From the NCBI GenBank assembly GCA_026400395.1, contig JAPLPD010000110.1, positions 1-64,000 of the forward strand: DNA of 64,000 nucleotides. Reading direction: 5' to 3'. The stretch is from Alphaproteobacteria bacterium (GTDB lineage Bacteria; Pseudomonadota; Alphaproteobacteria; Rhizobiales; Xanthobacteraceae). Within the stretch, counting starts at the first letter, position 1; every line of letters starts with the position of its first letter. The notes beneath the pieces were generated by a model. That model had not been told where the DNA came from and did not search any database. It was given only the letters and a program-made list of their open reading frames with translations. This document shows, piece by piece, positions 25,814 through 34,231 of the stretch. The translations under genes and the position numbers were made by a program.

Positions 25814-26777
25814 CGCCGCGCTCCTGGGCTTTTCTCAAGAGCCGGCGCAGATCGACAAATATGCCGGCCATGCCGCGCGGTGCAAAGGCAACGACGGCGA
25901 CCAGAACGCCGCCGTAGATGACGAGATCGAGTCCCGGCGCGCCGCCGGTGACGAGCTTGGCGAGTTCGCCGAGCGTCTTGACCAGAAGCGCGCCGAGGAG
26001 CGGACCGAACACGGTGCCGATGCCGCCGATGATGGGCGCGAGCAGCGCCTCGATCGAAATCCAGGGCCCGTAAGCGATGTTCGCGTCGATGAACAAGAAA
26101 TACTGAGTGTAGAAGCAGCCGCCCGCCGCCGTCATCGCCGCGGACACCGTCATGGCGCCGAGCTTGATCATGGTTGCATCGACGCCGAGTGCCCGCGCGG
26201 CGTCCTCGTTTTCCCGCACGGCGACAAGATAAGCGCCGAAACGGCTGTGCTCGATCATGCGGGTGAGCACGAGCGAAACACCAACCAGCGCGAGAATGAT
26301 CCAGTAGAACGGCGCCCGGCTCTGGAACTGGAAGGCTTCAGGCCGCAGATCGAGTATGACCAAGGTGCCCACGCCCGCCCCGGTGATCGGCGTAACACTG
26401 GCAACGATGCGCAGCACCTCGGCGAAGGCCAGCGTGATGAGCGCAAAATACGAGCCCTTGAGGCCGGAACGGAAGCTCAACAGTCCGGTGATGGCGCCGA
26501 ACAGCGCGCCGGCGGCAACACCGATGACAAAGCCAAGCCACGCGTTGACGCCGTAACGCATCTGCAGGATCGCCGTCACATAGGCGCCGGTGCCGAAGAA
26601 TGCCGCGTGCCCGAACGAATACTGGCCGCCGAAACCGCCGAGCAGGTTCCAGCCCTGGCCAACGAGCGCGATCAGCAGTGCCATCACCATGAAATTAAGC
26701 GTCACGTTCGATGACGTGATCAGCGGCACAGCCGCCAGCAGCCCGACGACCGCCAGGATCGGCATAAGGCCCTTCAC
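25806..26777 (-). CDS. livM: branched-chain amino acid-type ABC transporter permease LivM
   Basis: The 323-aa protein has about eight membrane helices and the LivM-specific sequence GGQYSFGHAAFFGTGAYVTAIL followed by GLKGSYFALITLAFAEVLRI. The EAA-like region is VRENEDAARALGVDATMIKLGA. It ends in a short cytoplasmic LRRLLRKAQ tail and overlaps livG. Confidence 0.92.
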   Translation of the reverse strand: MKGLMPILAVVGLLAAVPLITSSNVTLNFMVMALLIALVGQGWNLLGGFGGQYSFGHAAFFGTGAYVTAILQMRYGVNAWLGFVIGVAAGALFGAITGLLSFRSGLKGSYFALITLAFAEVLRIVASVTPITGAGVGTLVILDLRPEAFQFQSRAPFYWIILALVGVSLVLTRMIEHSRFGAYLVAVRENEDAARALGVDATMIKLGAMTVSAAMTAAGGCFYTQYFLFIDANIAYGPWISIEALLAPIIGGIGTVFGPLLGALLVKTLGELAKLVTGGAPGLDLVIYGGVLVAVVAFAPRGMAGIFVDLRRLLRKAQERGDG

Positions 26778-27646
26778 GTTCGCTCCCCGAACAGTCCGCT
26801 CGGCCGAAACAGCAGGACCAGGATGAACATTACGAAAATACCAATCTGTCCTAGCGATTCACCGAGGTACAGCCCGGACAGGCTCTCAACCACGCCAACG
26901 AACAGGCCGCCGGCAAGCGCGCCGGACACCGAGCCCATGCCGCCGAGCACGACGATGGTGAAGGCGATCAGCACGAAGGCGTTGCCGGCGGTCGGATTGA
27001 CGTAATAGGTCGGCAGCAGCAGGCATGCGGCGATTGCAAGACACGCGGTGCCAAGGCCGAACGTGACGGCATAGATGTGCGCCACGTCGATGCCGCAAAG
27101 CTCCGCGCCAAACTTCTCTTTGGCGACGGCGCGGATCGCCTTGCCGGTGTCGGTGAAGCGCATGATCAGCCACAGCGCCAGCGCGACTGCGATAACGACG
27201 GCGAAGGCGATGACTCGGGGGACTGCGAGAAACGCCGTGCCAATCTCGATGGTGTCGAAGGCGTAGGGCAGGTTGATGGTGCGGGTGTCGGCGCGAAAGA
27301 CGTAGAGCAATGCGTTTTCGGTGACGACAGCAAGGCCCAGCGTCACCAGCAGGATATTGCGGTCCTCGCCATGGGCGGCCGGACCGATCACAAAGCGTTG
27401 CAATCCGTAACCAAGCAGGAAGAACAGCGGCGTCAGTCCCACGGCGGCGAGGTAAGGATCGATGCCGAGCCATTGATGGGCGAAGAAAGCCGCGAACATG
27501 GCCGCAGTCAGCAACGCGCCGTGCGCGAAGTTGATGATGTGCAGGACGCCGTAGATCAGTGTCAGGCCGAGTGCGATCAGCGCATAGACGGCGCCGGTCA
27601 TAAGGCCGTTGAGTATCGCCGGAACGAGGATGACTGGTGACCACAT
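26774..27646 (-). CDS. livH: branched-chain amino acid-type ABC transporter permease LivH
   Basis: The 290-aa protein has about eight membrane helices with LivH features: GLMTGAVYALIALGLTLIYGVLHIINFAHG at the N-terminus (given here by its two halves, residues 14-24 and 25-43), MRFTDTGKAIRAVAKEKFGAELCGID as EAA loop and VLGGMGSVSGALAGGLFVGV. It starts 54 nt after the binding-protein gene, with a stem-loop between, and overlaps livM by four bases. Confidence 0.92.
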   Translation of the reverse strand: MWSPVILVPAILNGLMTGAVYALIALGLTLIYGVLHIINFAHGALLTAAMFAAFFAHQWLGIDPYLAAVGLTPLFFLLGYGLQRFVIGPAAHGEDRNILLVTLGLAVVTENALLYVFRADTRTINLPYAFDTIEIGTAFLAVPRVIAFAVVIAVALALWLIMRFTDTGKAIRAVAKEKFGAELCGIDVAHIYAVTFGLGTACLAIAACLLLPTYYVNPTAGNAFVLIAFTIVVLGGMGSVSGALAGGLFVGVVESLSGLYLGESLGQIGIFVMFILVLLFRPSGLFGERT

Positions 27647-27658
27647 CGCGGTTCGCGG

Positions 27659-27691
27659 GCGAGGGCGGCGCCGCTCGGCGCCGGCTCTCGC
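27659..27691 (-). promoter_or_regulatory. intra-operon stem-loop between binding protein and livH
   Basis: GGCGCC pairs with GGCGCC (27667-27672, 27677-27682) inside GCGAG/CTCGC arms (27659-27663, 27687-27691), separated by a small internal loop. Such hairpins after a binding-protein gene commonly protect its mRNA and lower downstream expression. No T-run follows. Confidence 0.5.
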
Positions 27692-27700
27692 TCCGCGCCG

Positions 27701-28936
27701 TCAGACCGGCGGCATCGGGAACACCGGCTTCGCCGATGCGAAAGCCGCCGGGAAGATCACCTGTATATCGTTGCCGATCACTTGTGTATTCGCGGGCGCT
27801 GCGCCCTGGTTCTGTCCGTTGACGAATTTGGTGGGGCCGTAAGGCATAACATGGCCGGCAAAGGTCGAGCTTTCGAGCGCAGCGATGATTTTCGCGCGGT
27901 CCGCGCTGGCGGCGCGTTCGATCGCGTCGGCAAGCAGCAGCACGCATGAATAATTCATGTACACCTCGTAGGTGTAGAACTCCCCCTTCGCCTCGATCTG
28001 CTTTTTCAGCGCCAGCGCCTTCGGGTTCTTGGGATCGAACCAGTGATTGCAGTCCATGATGAATTGCGCGGCCTCGGGGAATTCCTTGACGAATTTGTAG
28101 GAGGAGGCAGCGCCGCCGAGCACCGAATAGATGCCCTTCGGCCGCACCTTTTGCTGCTGCATCGTGCGCGCGAGCAGGACGTATTCATTGTAGTAGTTGG
28201 CCGGAATGACCAGATCGGGGTTCTGGGCCTTGATCTTGAGTACGACATTGTTGAAGTCGCGGGTCGGTGTCGGGTGCGGGATGGTTTCAAGCACCTGGAA
28301 TCCACGCTCAGGGAGTTGCGTGTTCAGAAGCTTGGCAAGCCCTGACCCGAACGCCGAGTCCTCGTGTACGATCATCAACGTCTTGGCGGCCTTGCTGGCC
28401 TGCTCATTGATGGTCACGAGGCTGTCGATTGCGGTCTTGGCGATCACGCCGAAGCCCGGCCCGAACCGGAATGTGTTCTTCAGACCGCGGCTGACGATGC
28501 TGTCGACCACGCCGACATCGACGATGTAGGGCAGATCATAGCGCGCGGCGGTCTGGCTGGCCGCGAGGCAGATGCCGCTGGCATAGCCGCCGACGATCGC
28601 CGCGACGCCGGCCCCGTTCATCTTCTCGACTTCGGCGTTGCCGCCGTCCGGCGTCGATTGGGCGTCACCGAGCACCGCTTCGATCTTCGCGCCGCTCATC
28701 GATTTGATGCCGCCGGCCGCGTTGATCTCATCAATGGCCAGTTGCGCGCCCATCCGGCCCTGCTGACCGGAATAGGACAGAGCGCCCGAAACCGGATGCA
28801 GTACGCCGACCTTGATGGCCGGGCCTTGAGCCCGCAGCACGGCCGGCGCGTGCAGCACACCGGCTGCGGCGGCGGCCCCGAGCGCGGTGGACTGCAAGAA
28901 CCTGCGGCGGCTGACGGCTGACGGTCGACGAGACAT
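27701..28936 (-). CDS. Liv-type ABC transporter solute-binding protein
   Basis: This 411-aa periplasmic binding protein type I has a Tat-like leader SRRRFLQSTALGAAAAAGVLH ending near LRAQG. The mature opening AIKVGVLHPVSGALSYSGQQG and LAIDEINAAGGIKSMSGAKIE match LivJ/AmiC-type receptors for amino acids, amides or aromatic acids. ATG 28936 is preceded by GGGAGAA; the upstream ATG at 28963 has no such site and lies in the divergent promoter region. It is the first gene of the leftward 11-gene operon and probably sets its substrate range. Confidence 0.9.
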   Translation of the reverse strand: MSRRPSAVSRRRFLQSTALGAAAAAGVLHAPAVLRAQGPAIKVGVLHPVSGALSYSGQQGRMGAQLAIDEINAAGGIKSMSGAKIEAVLGDAQSTPDGGNAEVEKMNGAGVAAIVGGYASGICLAASQTAARYDLPYIVDVGVVDSIVSRGLKNTFRFGPGFGVIAKTAIDSLVTINEQASKAAKTLMIVHEDSAFGSGLAKLLNTQLPERGFQVLETIPHPTPTRDFNNVVLKIKAQNPDLVIPANYYNEYVLLARTMQQQKVRPKGIYSVLGGAASSYKFVKEFPEAAQFIMDCNHWFDPKNPKALALKKQIEAKGEFYTYEVYMNYSCVLLLADAIERAASADRAKIIAALESSTFAGHVMPYGPTKFVNGQNQGAAPANTQVIGNDIQVIFPAAFASAKPVFPMPPV

Positions 28937-29035
28937 GTTGGCTTCTCCCGCTTGCGGTTCCATATACTAACATTGGTCCGACGAACTCTTCTATATTACC
29001 CTTTAATCCAGCCATCACACGGCACAATTTCCAGC
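28937..29035. promoter_or_regulatory. divergent promoter region of the two catabolic operons
   Basis: These 99 nt separate the ATGs of the binding-protein gene (leftward) and the LeuC-like gene (rightward) and must hold both promoters. AT-rich hexamers TATACT (28973 region) and TATATT (28992 region) stand out against the GC-rich background as possible -10 elements. I see no clear palindromic operator, and no regulator gene lies beside it. Confidence 0.45.
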
Positions 29036-30448
29036 ATGAACGAACCACATACCCTAATCGACAAGCTATGGGGGGCCCATGAGATTGTCCGCCGCGAGGA
29101 TGGCCAGTCGTTGCTTTGGGTCGATCGCCATTACGTTCACGAGGGCTCCTTTCACGCCTTCGGGAAGCTGGCTGAACGGGGCGTGCCGGTGGCCGAACCG
29201 GGGCTGACCTTCGGCGTGGCCGATCACTACGTCCCGACGCGCGGTTCGCGCCGCAACATCGCCAATCCCGAACTTGCGCGCATGGTGGGTCAGGTCGAGG
29301 AGAACACCGCCAGGCACGGGGTCAAGCTGTTCGGCCTCGACGATCCCCGCCAGGGTATCGTGCACGTGGTGGGCCCCGAGCAGGGCCTGACGCTGCCGGG
29401 TCTGTTGATTGTTTGCGGCGACAGTCACACATCGACGCATGGCGCGCTCGGTGCCTATGCGTTCGGCATCGGTGCTTCGGAAGTGGCCCATGTGCTGATG
29501 ACGCAGACAATCTGGCAGAAGAAGCCGCCGCGCATGCGGATCACGGTCAATGGTCGTGCCGCCCCCGGCGTTGCCGCAAAGGACATCGCACTCGCCATCA
29601 TCGCGCATATCGGCGCCGATGGTGCGACCCGCCACGCCATCGAATTCGCCGGGCCTGCGATCCAAGCGCTGTCGGTCGAAGGCCGTCTAACGCTCTGCAA
29701 TATGTCGATCGAGGCTGGCGCCCGTTGCGGGATGGTTGCCCCGGACGATGCGACCTTCGCATTTTTGAAGGGCCGTCCCTATGCGCCGCGGGGCGCCGCG
29801 TTCGACGAAGCGGTCGAGGTATGGTCGGCGCTGTCGACCGATGACGGTGCGGCGTTCGATCAGGAGGTCACCCTTGACGCGAATTCCATCGCGCCAATCG
29901 TGACCTGGGGCACCAGCCCGGAGGATGCGCTACCGATCGACGCCAGCGTCCCCGACCCGGCGCGCGAGCCGGACGCGACCCGCGCCAGCTATCTGCGCGG
30001 CGCGCTCGATTACATGGGTATCGCGCCCGGCCAACGGTTGACCGACATAGCGGTCGACCGGGTGTTCATCGGCTCCTGCACTAATTCCCGTATTGAGGAT
30101 TTACGCGCAGCGGCTGCGGTGCTTTCGGGGCGCACCAGCAAGGTGCCTGGGTTGGTGTCGGCCGGATCGTCGCTGATTAAGGCTCAGGCGGAGCAGGAGG
30201 GGCTCGACCGCGTGTTTCTCGATGCCGGTCTCGAATGGGGCGAGTCCGGCTGCTCGATGTGCGTCGGGATCAACGGTGATCTGGTTGCCGCGGGCGAACG
30301 ATGCGCCTCGACCACCAACCGCAATTTTCGCGGCCGGCAGGGCACGGGCGCGCGCACGCATCTCATGTCGCCGGCGATGGTGGCGGCCGCGGCGGTGGCC
30401 GGGCATCTGGCCGACGTGCGGCCGATGCTCGGCGGGCGAAAGGTCTGA
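29036..30448 (+). CDS. aconitase-superfamily dehydratase large subunit (LeuC-like)
   Basis: The 470-aa protein resembles 3-isopropylmalate dehydratase large subunits: TLIDKLWGAHEIV start, CGDSHTSTHGALGAYAFGIG, and iron-sulfur ligands C348 in FIGSCTNSR and C406/C409 in GCSMC, then NRNFRGRQG. It binds a 4Fe-4S cluster and with the small subunit hydrates or dehydrates a diacid. Real leucine genes are usually separated from transporters and monooxygenases, so a catabolic role is likely, for example hydration of maleate, citraconate or dimethylmaleate as by the DmdA/LeuC-like hydratases. ATG 29036 gives the family N-terminus; the open frame extends upstream without support. Confidence 0.88.
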   Translation: MNEPHTLIDKLWGAHEIVRREDGQSLLWVDRHYVHEGSFHAFGKLAERGVPVAEPGLTFGVADHYVPTRGSRRNIANPELARMVGQVEENTARHGVKLFGLDDPRQGIVHVVGPEQGLTLPGLLIVCGDSHTSTHGALGAYAFGIGASEVAHVLMTQTIWQKKPPRMRITVNGRAAPGVAAKDIALAIIAHIGADGATRHAIEFAGPAIQALSVEGRLTLCNMSIEAGARCGMVAPDDATFAFLKGRPYAPRGAAFDEAVEVWSALSTDDGAAFDQEVTLDANSIAPIVTWGTSPEDALPIDASVPDPAREPDATRASYLRGALDYMGIAPGQRLTDIAVDRVFIGSCTNSRIEDLRAAAAVLSGRTSKVPGLVSAGSSLIKAQAEQEGLDRVFLDAGLEWGESGCSMCVGINGDLVAAGERCASTTNRNFRGRQGTGARTHLMSPAMVAAAAVAGHLADVRPMLGGRKV

Positions 30449-30451
30449 GCC

Positions 30452-31072
30452 ATGGACAAGTTCACCAAGTTGACCGGCGCGGCGTGCCCGATCAATCAGG
30501 CCAATCTCAACACCGACCAGATTCTCCCGGCCCGATATCTCAAATGGACGCGCGCGATGGGGATCGGCAATGTGCTGTTCCAGGACCTCCGCTTCGACGC
30601 CGAAGGGCGCGAGCGGCCTGATTTTCCGATCAACCGGCCGGCATGGCGTTGCGCCACGATTGTCGTCAGCGCGCGCAACTTCGGTTGCGGATCGTCCCGC
30701 GAGGCTGCGGTGTATGCGCTCTACGATTATGGGATACGCTGCGTGATTGCCCCGTCCTACGGCGATATCTTTTCCGGCAACGCCATCCAGAACGGTTTGC
30801 TGACCGCGATCGTATCCGACGAAGAAGCTGCCGAGATCATGGCCAAGCTGGAACAAGCGCCGGAGTTTCCGCTCACGGTGGACTTGGAGGAGCAGACCAT
30901 CCTGTGCGGCAACCGCACCTACATTTTTACGATCGATCCGGTGCGGCGCATGCGGCTGCTCAACGGGTGGGATGACATTGCGCTGACCGAAAGCTATCGC
31001 GAGCGCATCGCGGAATTCAAGGCGGGCGACCGCAAGGCGCGGCCTTGGGCTATTGCGAACGCAGAGCCATGA
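30452..31072 (+). CDS. aconitase-superfamily dehydratase small subunit (LeuD-like)
   Basis: The 206-aa swivelling-domain protein shows NLNTDQILPARYL, LFQDLRFDAEG, the diagnostic RNFGCGSSREAAVYALYDYGIRCVI region (split here: NFGCGSSREAAVYAL, 81-95) and FSGNAIQNGLL. It completes the active site of the LeuC-like subunit. Three bases separate the genes, and its stop overlaps the next start (ATGA), so the set is a coupled operon. Confidence 0.88.
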   Translation: MDKFTKLTGAACPINQANLNTDQILPARYLKWTRAMGIGNVLFQDLRFDAEGRERPDFPINRPAWRCATIVVSARNFGCGSSREAAVYALYDYGIRCVIAPSYGDIFSGNAIQNGLLTAIVSDEEAAEIMAKLEQAPEFPLTVDLEEQTILCGNRTYIFTIDPVRRMRLLNGWDDIALTESYRERIAEFKAGDRKARPWAIANAEP

Positions 31073-32268
31073 CAAGGCAGCCCACCGTTGTCATCGCGGG
31101 CGCGGGCCCCATCGGACTGACCGCGGCTCTGCTGCTCGGCAGCAAGGACATCCGCGTCACCGTCCTGGAAACCGATGACAAGATTTCCGATGCCTTGCGC
31201 GCCTCGACCTGGCATCCGCCGACGCTGGATATGCTGGCGCCCTATGGCATCACCGATCGCATGCTGGCGGCGGGGCTGCTTTGTCCGAGCTGGCAGATAC
31301 GAATGCATCCGTCCGGCGACCGCGCCGTGTTCGACCTGTCGATCCTCGAGGGCGAAACCGATCATCCCTATCGGTTGCAATACGAGCAGTCGAAGTACGG
31401 CCATCTGGTGCTCGATGCGGTTGGCGCGTTGCCGAGCGTCACGATTCATTTCTCGACCGAAGTAACCGGATTACAGCAGAATGCCGATGCGGTGACCGTG
31501 CAGGCCCTGTCGCAGGGCGAAGCGCGAGAGTTCACCGCCGACTACGTCATTGGCGCCGATGGTGCGCGCAGCGCAGTGCGTAAGGCTATCGGCGTGGGGC
31601 TTTCCGGCGACATTTATCCGGAGACGACGATCCTGGCGACGACGCTGTTTCCGTTCCACGATTGGCTGGAAGGGCTGTCCAACGTCTCCTATTGCTGGAA
31701 GCCGAGCGGCACATTCAGCCTGCTGCGGCTGCCGGGCGTATGGCGCGCCAGTCTTTATGCCCGGGAAGGCCAGAGCATCGAGCAGGCGCTGACCGATGAG
31801 GGTTTGCAGGACCTGTTGCACGATATCGTTCCGGAAGCCGGGCCGATCGAAGTGCTGGAGAGCCGTCCTTACCGCATCCACAAACGGCTCGCCTCAGCGT
31901 ATCGCAAGGGCCGCGTGTTCCTGGCTGGAGATGCGGCGCATCTCAACAGTCCGTCCGGCGGCATGGGGATGAACGGCGGTCTGCACGACGCCTTCAACCT
32001 CACCGAAAAATTGGTCTCGGTTTTGCATGGCGGAGCGGACGAACGCTTGCTCGATCGGTACGAGCGGCAGCGCCGCCCGATTGCCGAGGAAGAGATCATC
32101 GCGCAGGCGCACCGCAACCGGACCCGCATGCAGGAACGGGACCCGGAGCGGCGTCTCGGGATGCTGAAGGACCTGCAGCAGACCATCGGCGATCCGATGA
32201 AGCTGAAGGCGTATCTGATGAAATCCTCGATGATCGACGGGCTGCGCCGCGCCGCGGCAACGGAATAA
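31069..32268 (+). CDS. FAD-dependent aromatic/heteroaromatic monooxygenase
   Basis: The 399-aa class A flavoprotein hydroxylase has the dinucleotide fold GAGPIG (11-16), the DG motif region YVIGADGARSAVRKAIG and the second FAD motif GRVFLAGDAAHLNSPSGGMG. Such enzymes hydroxylate phenols, hydroxypyridines or related rings with NAD(P)H and O2. The middle substrate domain is not close to any member I can name. It overlaps the LeuD-like gene by four bases and precedes a TctC gene by ten, placing ring hydroxylation at the head of the proposed pathway. Confidence 0.85.
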   Translation: MTRQPTVVIAGAGPIGLTAALLLGSKDIRVTVLETDDKISDALRASTWHPPTLDMLAPYGITDRMLAAGLLCPSWQIRMHPSGDRAVFDLSILEGETDHPYRLQYEQSKYGHLVLDAVGALPSVTIHFSTEVTGLQQNADAVTVQALSQGEAREFTADYVIGADGARSAVRKAIGVGLSGDIYPETTILATTLFPFHDWLEGLSNVSYCWKPSGTFSLLRLPGVWRASLYAREGQSIEQALTDEGLQDLLHDIVPEAGPIEVLESRPYRIHKRLASAYRKGRVFLAGDAAHLNSPSGGMGMNGGLHDAFNLTEKLVSVLHGGADERLLDRYERQRRPIAEEEIIAQAHRNRTRMQERDPERRLGMLKDLQQTIGDPMKLKAYLMKSSMIDGLRRAAATE

Positions 32269-32278
32269 GGGCGAAGCG

Positions 32279-33280
32279 ATGACGAGCATGAATCTCGGAT
32301 GGCAATGCGCGCGGCGATCGCTGGCGGCGCTGGCAATGTTCGCCGTCACGGCGGGGAACACCGCTCATGCGCAGTCGGATTATCCGTCTCGGGCGATCAC
32401 GCTGCTGGTGCCGTTCGCGGCGGGCGGCAGTTCGGATGTGGTGATGCGGCTCGTGAGCGCGAAGGTCGGCGAAAGCATGAAGCAGACCATCATCATCGAA
32501 AATCGGCCCGGCGGCGGCGGCAATGTCGCGGCGCTGGCGCTCAAGAACGCGCCGCCCGACGGCTACACGCTGATGATGGGACACACCGGAACCCACGGCA
32601 TCAACTCCACGCTTTATCCCGACCTGAAGTTCGATCCGATCAAGGATTTCCAGCCGGTTACGGCGCTGATCTCCTTCAACAACATCCTGCTGGTGCCCGA
32701 AGCGAGCCCGGCTAAAACGGTGGCCGAGCTGGTCGCGTTCGCCAAGAACAGGCCGGACGGTTTGACCTATGGCTCGCAGGGCGTGGGCACCGGGGGGCAC
32801 CTGCTGGGCGTCATCCTGGCCAAGCAGACCGGCATCAAGCTCGTTCATGTGCCGTACCGCGGCGTGGCGCCGGCTGTGACCGACATGGTGGCAGGCCGCG
32901 TCGATATGATGTTCTCGTCCTATCTCACAGCCTCGCCGCATATTAAAAGCGGCAAGCTCCGCATGCTGGCGCTCGCTGGAGCTCAGCGGCATCCGCTCAT
33001 TCCGGAGGTGCCGACGATGGCGGAGGCAGGCTTTGCTGGCGTCGAAATGGAGCAGTGGTTCGGCCTATTCGCGCCGGCCGGAACCCCGGACCCGATCGTG
33101 CGGCGGCTCAACGGCGAGTTCGTCGGGGCGTTGCAAAGCGACGACGTGAAAAAGTCGCTGCTGCCGCAAGGCTCGATCATCATTCCTGGTGCGCCGGAAG
33201 ACCTGGCTGCCCGGATTGCGCGCGACGTCGTCGCGCTTGGCAAGGTCGTCAAAGATTCCGGCGCCACACCCACGGAGTAA
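32279..33280 (+). CDS. Bug/TctC-family solute-binding protein
   Basis: The 333-aa protein has a signal peptide ending at TAHA-QS, then DYPSRAITLLVPFAAGGSSD, IIIENRPGGGGNVAALAL, VPYRGVAPAVTDMVAGRVDMM and a C-terminal APEDLAARIARDVVALGKVV. It is a second Bug protein for the divergent gene pair and again lacks tctAB nearby. It starts ten bases after the monooxygenase and ends one base before the racemase-family start. Confidence 0.9.
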   Translation: MTSMNLGWQCARRSLAALAMFAVTAGNTAHAQSDYPSRAITLLVPFAAGGSSDVVMRLVSAKVGESMKQTIIIENRPGGGGNVAALALKNAPPDGYTLMMGHTGTHGINSTLYPDLKFDPIKDFQPVTALISFNNILLVPEASPAKTVAELVAFAKNRPDGLTYGSQGVGTGGHLLGVILAKQTGIKLVHVPYRGVAPAVTDMVAGRVDMMFSSYLTASPHIKSGKLRMLALAGAQRHPLIPEVPTMAEAGFAGVEMEQWFGLFAPAGTPDPIVRRLNGEFVGALQSDDVKKSLLPQGSIIIPGAPEDLAARIARDVVALGKVVKDSGATPTE

Positions 33281-33281
33281 C

Positions 33282-34061
33282 ATGTCGCTCGAATATGCAT
33301 CGCGCGGACTCGTCGGAATGCTGACGCCGCAAGCCAATACGACGGTGGAGCCGGAGTTCAATCTGCTCTGGCCTCCGGGCGTGGCGATGATCAACGCGCG
33401 GTTGATGAGCGACAAGGAGAGCATGTCGGCTCGTTTGGTCGACTACTTCGCCAACTACGGATCATCGCTGCGGCAATTTGCCAATGCGCCGATCGGCGTT
33501 GCCGCCGCGGCTTGCACTGGTGCATCCTATCTCGCCGGGCGCGAGCGCGAGGCCGTCGTGTCGAAGGCGATCGCGGAGCAGAGTGGCTTTCCGTTCATCA
33601 CGGCGGCGCTTGCCGTGGTCGATGCGCTGACGGTTATGAAGGCGCGCCGTATCGGTCTGGTGTCGCCCTATCCGGACGACCTCAATCGCGCGAGCGTGGC
33701 CTATTGGACAAGCCACGGTTTTGGCGTGGCCGAAGTTGCCAGTGTGTTCAACAGCGGTAGCGCATTTCATCCCATTTACAGCCTTGGCGGATCGAATGCG
33801 GCGGAGGCACTTGCCGCGCTGGAAGACAAGCGGCTCGACGCCATTGTCATGCTCGGCACCGGCATGCCAACGCTGGCGCCGATCGCGCAGTCGATCGGGT
33901 GGCGCGGCGCCCCCGTGATGTCGTGCAATCTATGTTTGGCTTGGCGCGTGGTTGAGACGGTCGAGCAGCAAGAGCCAAGCATTGCCGCTCTTGAGCCGTG
34001 GTTGAGAGGCGAAGGCTGGGTGGACCGACTCGTCGCTCACAAAAAATCAAGGCGATCCTGA
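33282..34061 (+). CDS. maleate isomerase / Asp-Glu racemase superfamily enzyme
   Basis: The 259-aa protein opens RGLVGMLTPQANTTVEPEF and has the two half-sites of the Asp/Glu racemase fold: C78 in AAACTGASY and C215 in VMSCNLCLAW (with C218 beside it). Two opposed cysteines distinguish maleate cis-trans isomerases and racemases from arylmalonate decarboxylases, which keep one. The early T15-x2-N19-T20 region matches maleate isomerase substrate contacts. The likely reaction is maleate to fumarate or a substituted equivalent. ATG 33282 lies one base after the TctC stop; the frame open from 33189 overlaps that gene and is not used. Confidence 0.8.
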   Translation: MSLEYASRGLVGMLTPQANTTVEPEFNLLWPPGVAMINARLMSDKESMSARLVDYFANYGSSLRQFANAPIGVAAAACTGASYLAGREREAVVSKAIAEQSGFPFITAALAVVDALTVMKARRIGLVSPYPDDLNRASVAYWTSHGFGVAEVASVFNSGSAFHPIYSLGGSNAAEALAALEDKRLDAIVMLGTGMPTLAPIAQSIGWRGAPVMSCNLCLAWRVVETVEQQEPSIAALEPWLRGEGWVDRLVAHKKSRRS

Positions 34062-34231
34062 AGGACGAACATGGGGTCACCGAGTGTCATGTAACGATCG
34101 ACATCGTCTTTGCTGCTGACGATGCCGACTGGCCGGTCGATCTTGCAGGCGGAGTTCCGGGGGCCGAGATCGGAACGGCTTCGGTTCGTATAAGTGCTGG
34201 GCGGTGAGCGGTTTGTCTTGGAGTGAAAACG

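Noticed and set aside
29036-31072. leuC-leuD of leucine biosynthesis
   Set aside because: Sequence family fits, but coupling to a monooxygenase, TctC and maleate-isomerase-type gene favours a catabolic hydratase; gene symbols were therefore withheld.
34062-34231. open frame tail ending ADDADWPVDLAGG... at 34207 after the isomerase gene
   Set aside because: It overlaps the isomerase 3' end in another frame and matches no family I recognise; it may be debris, but there is not enough to call a remnant.
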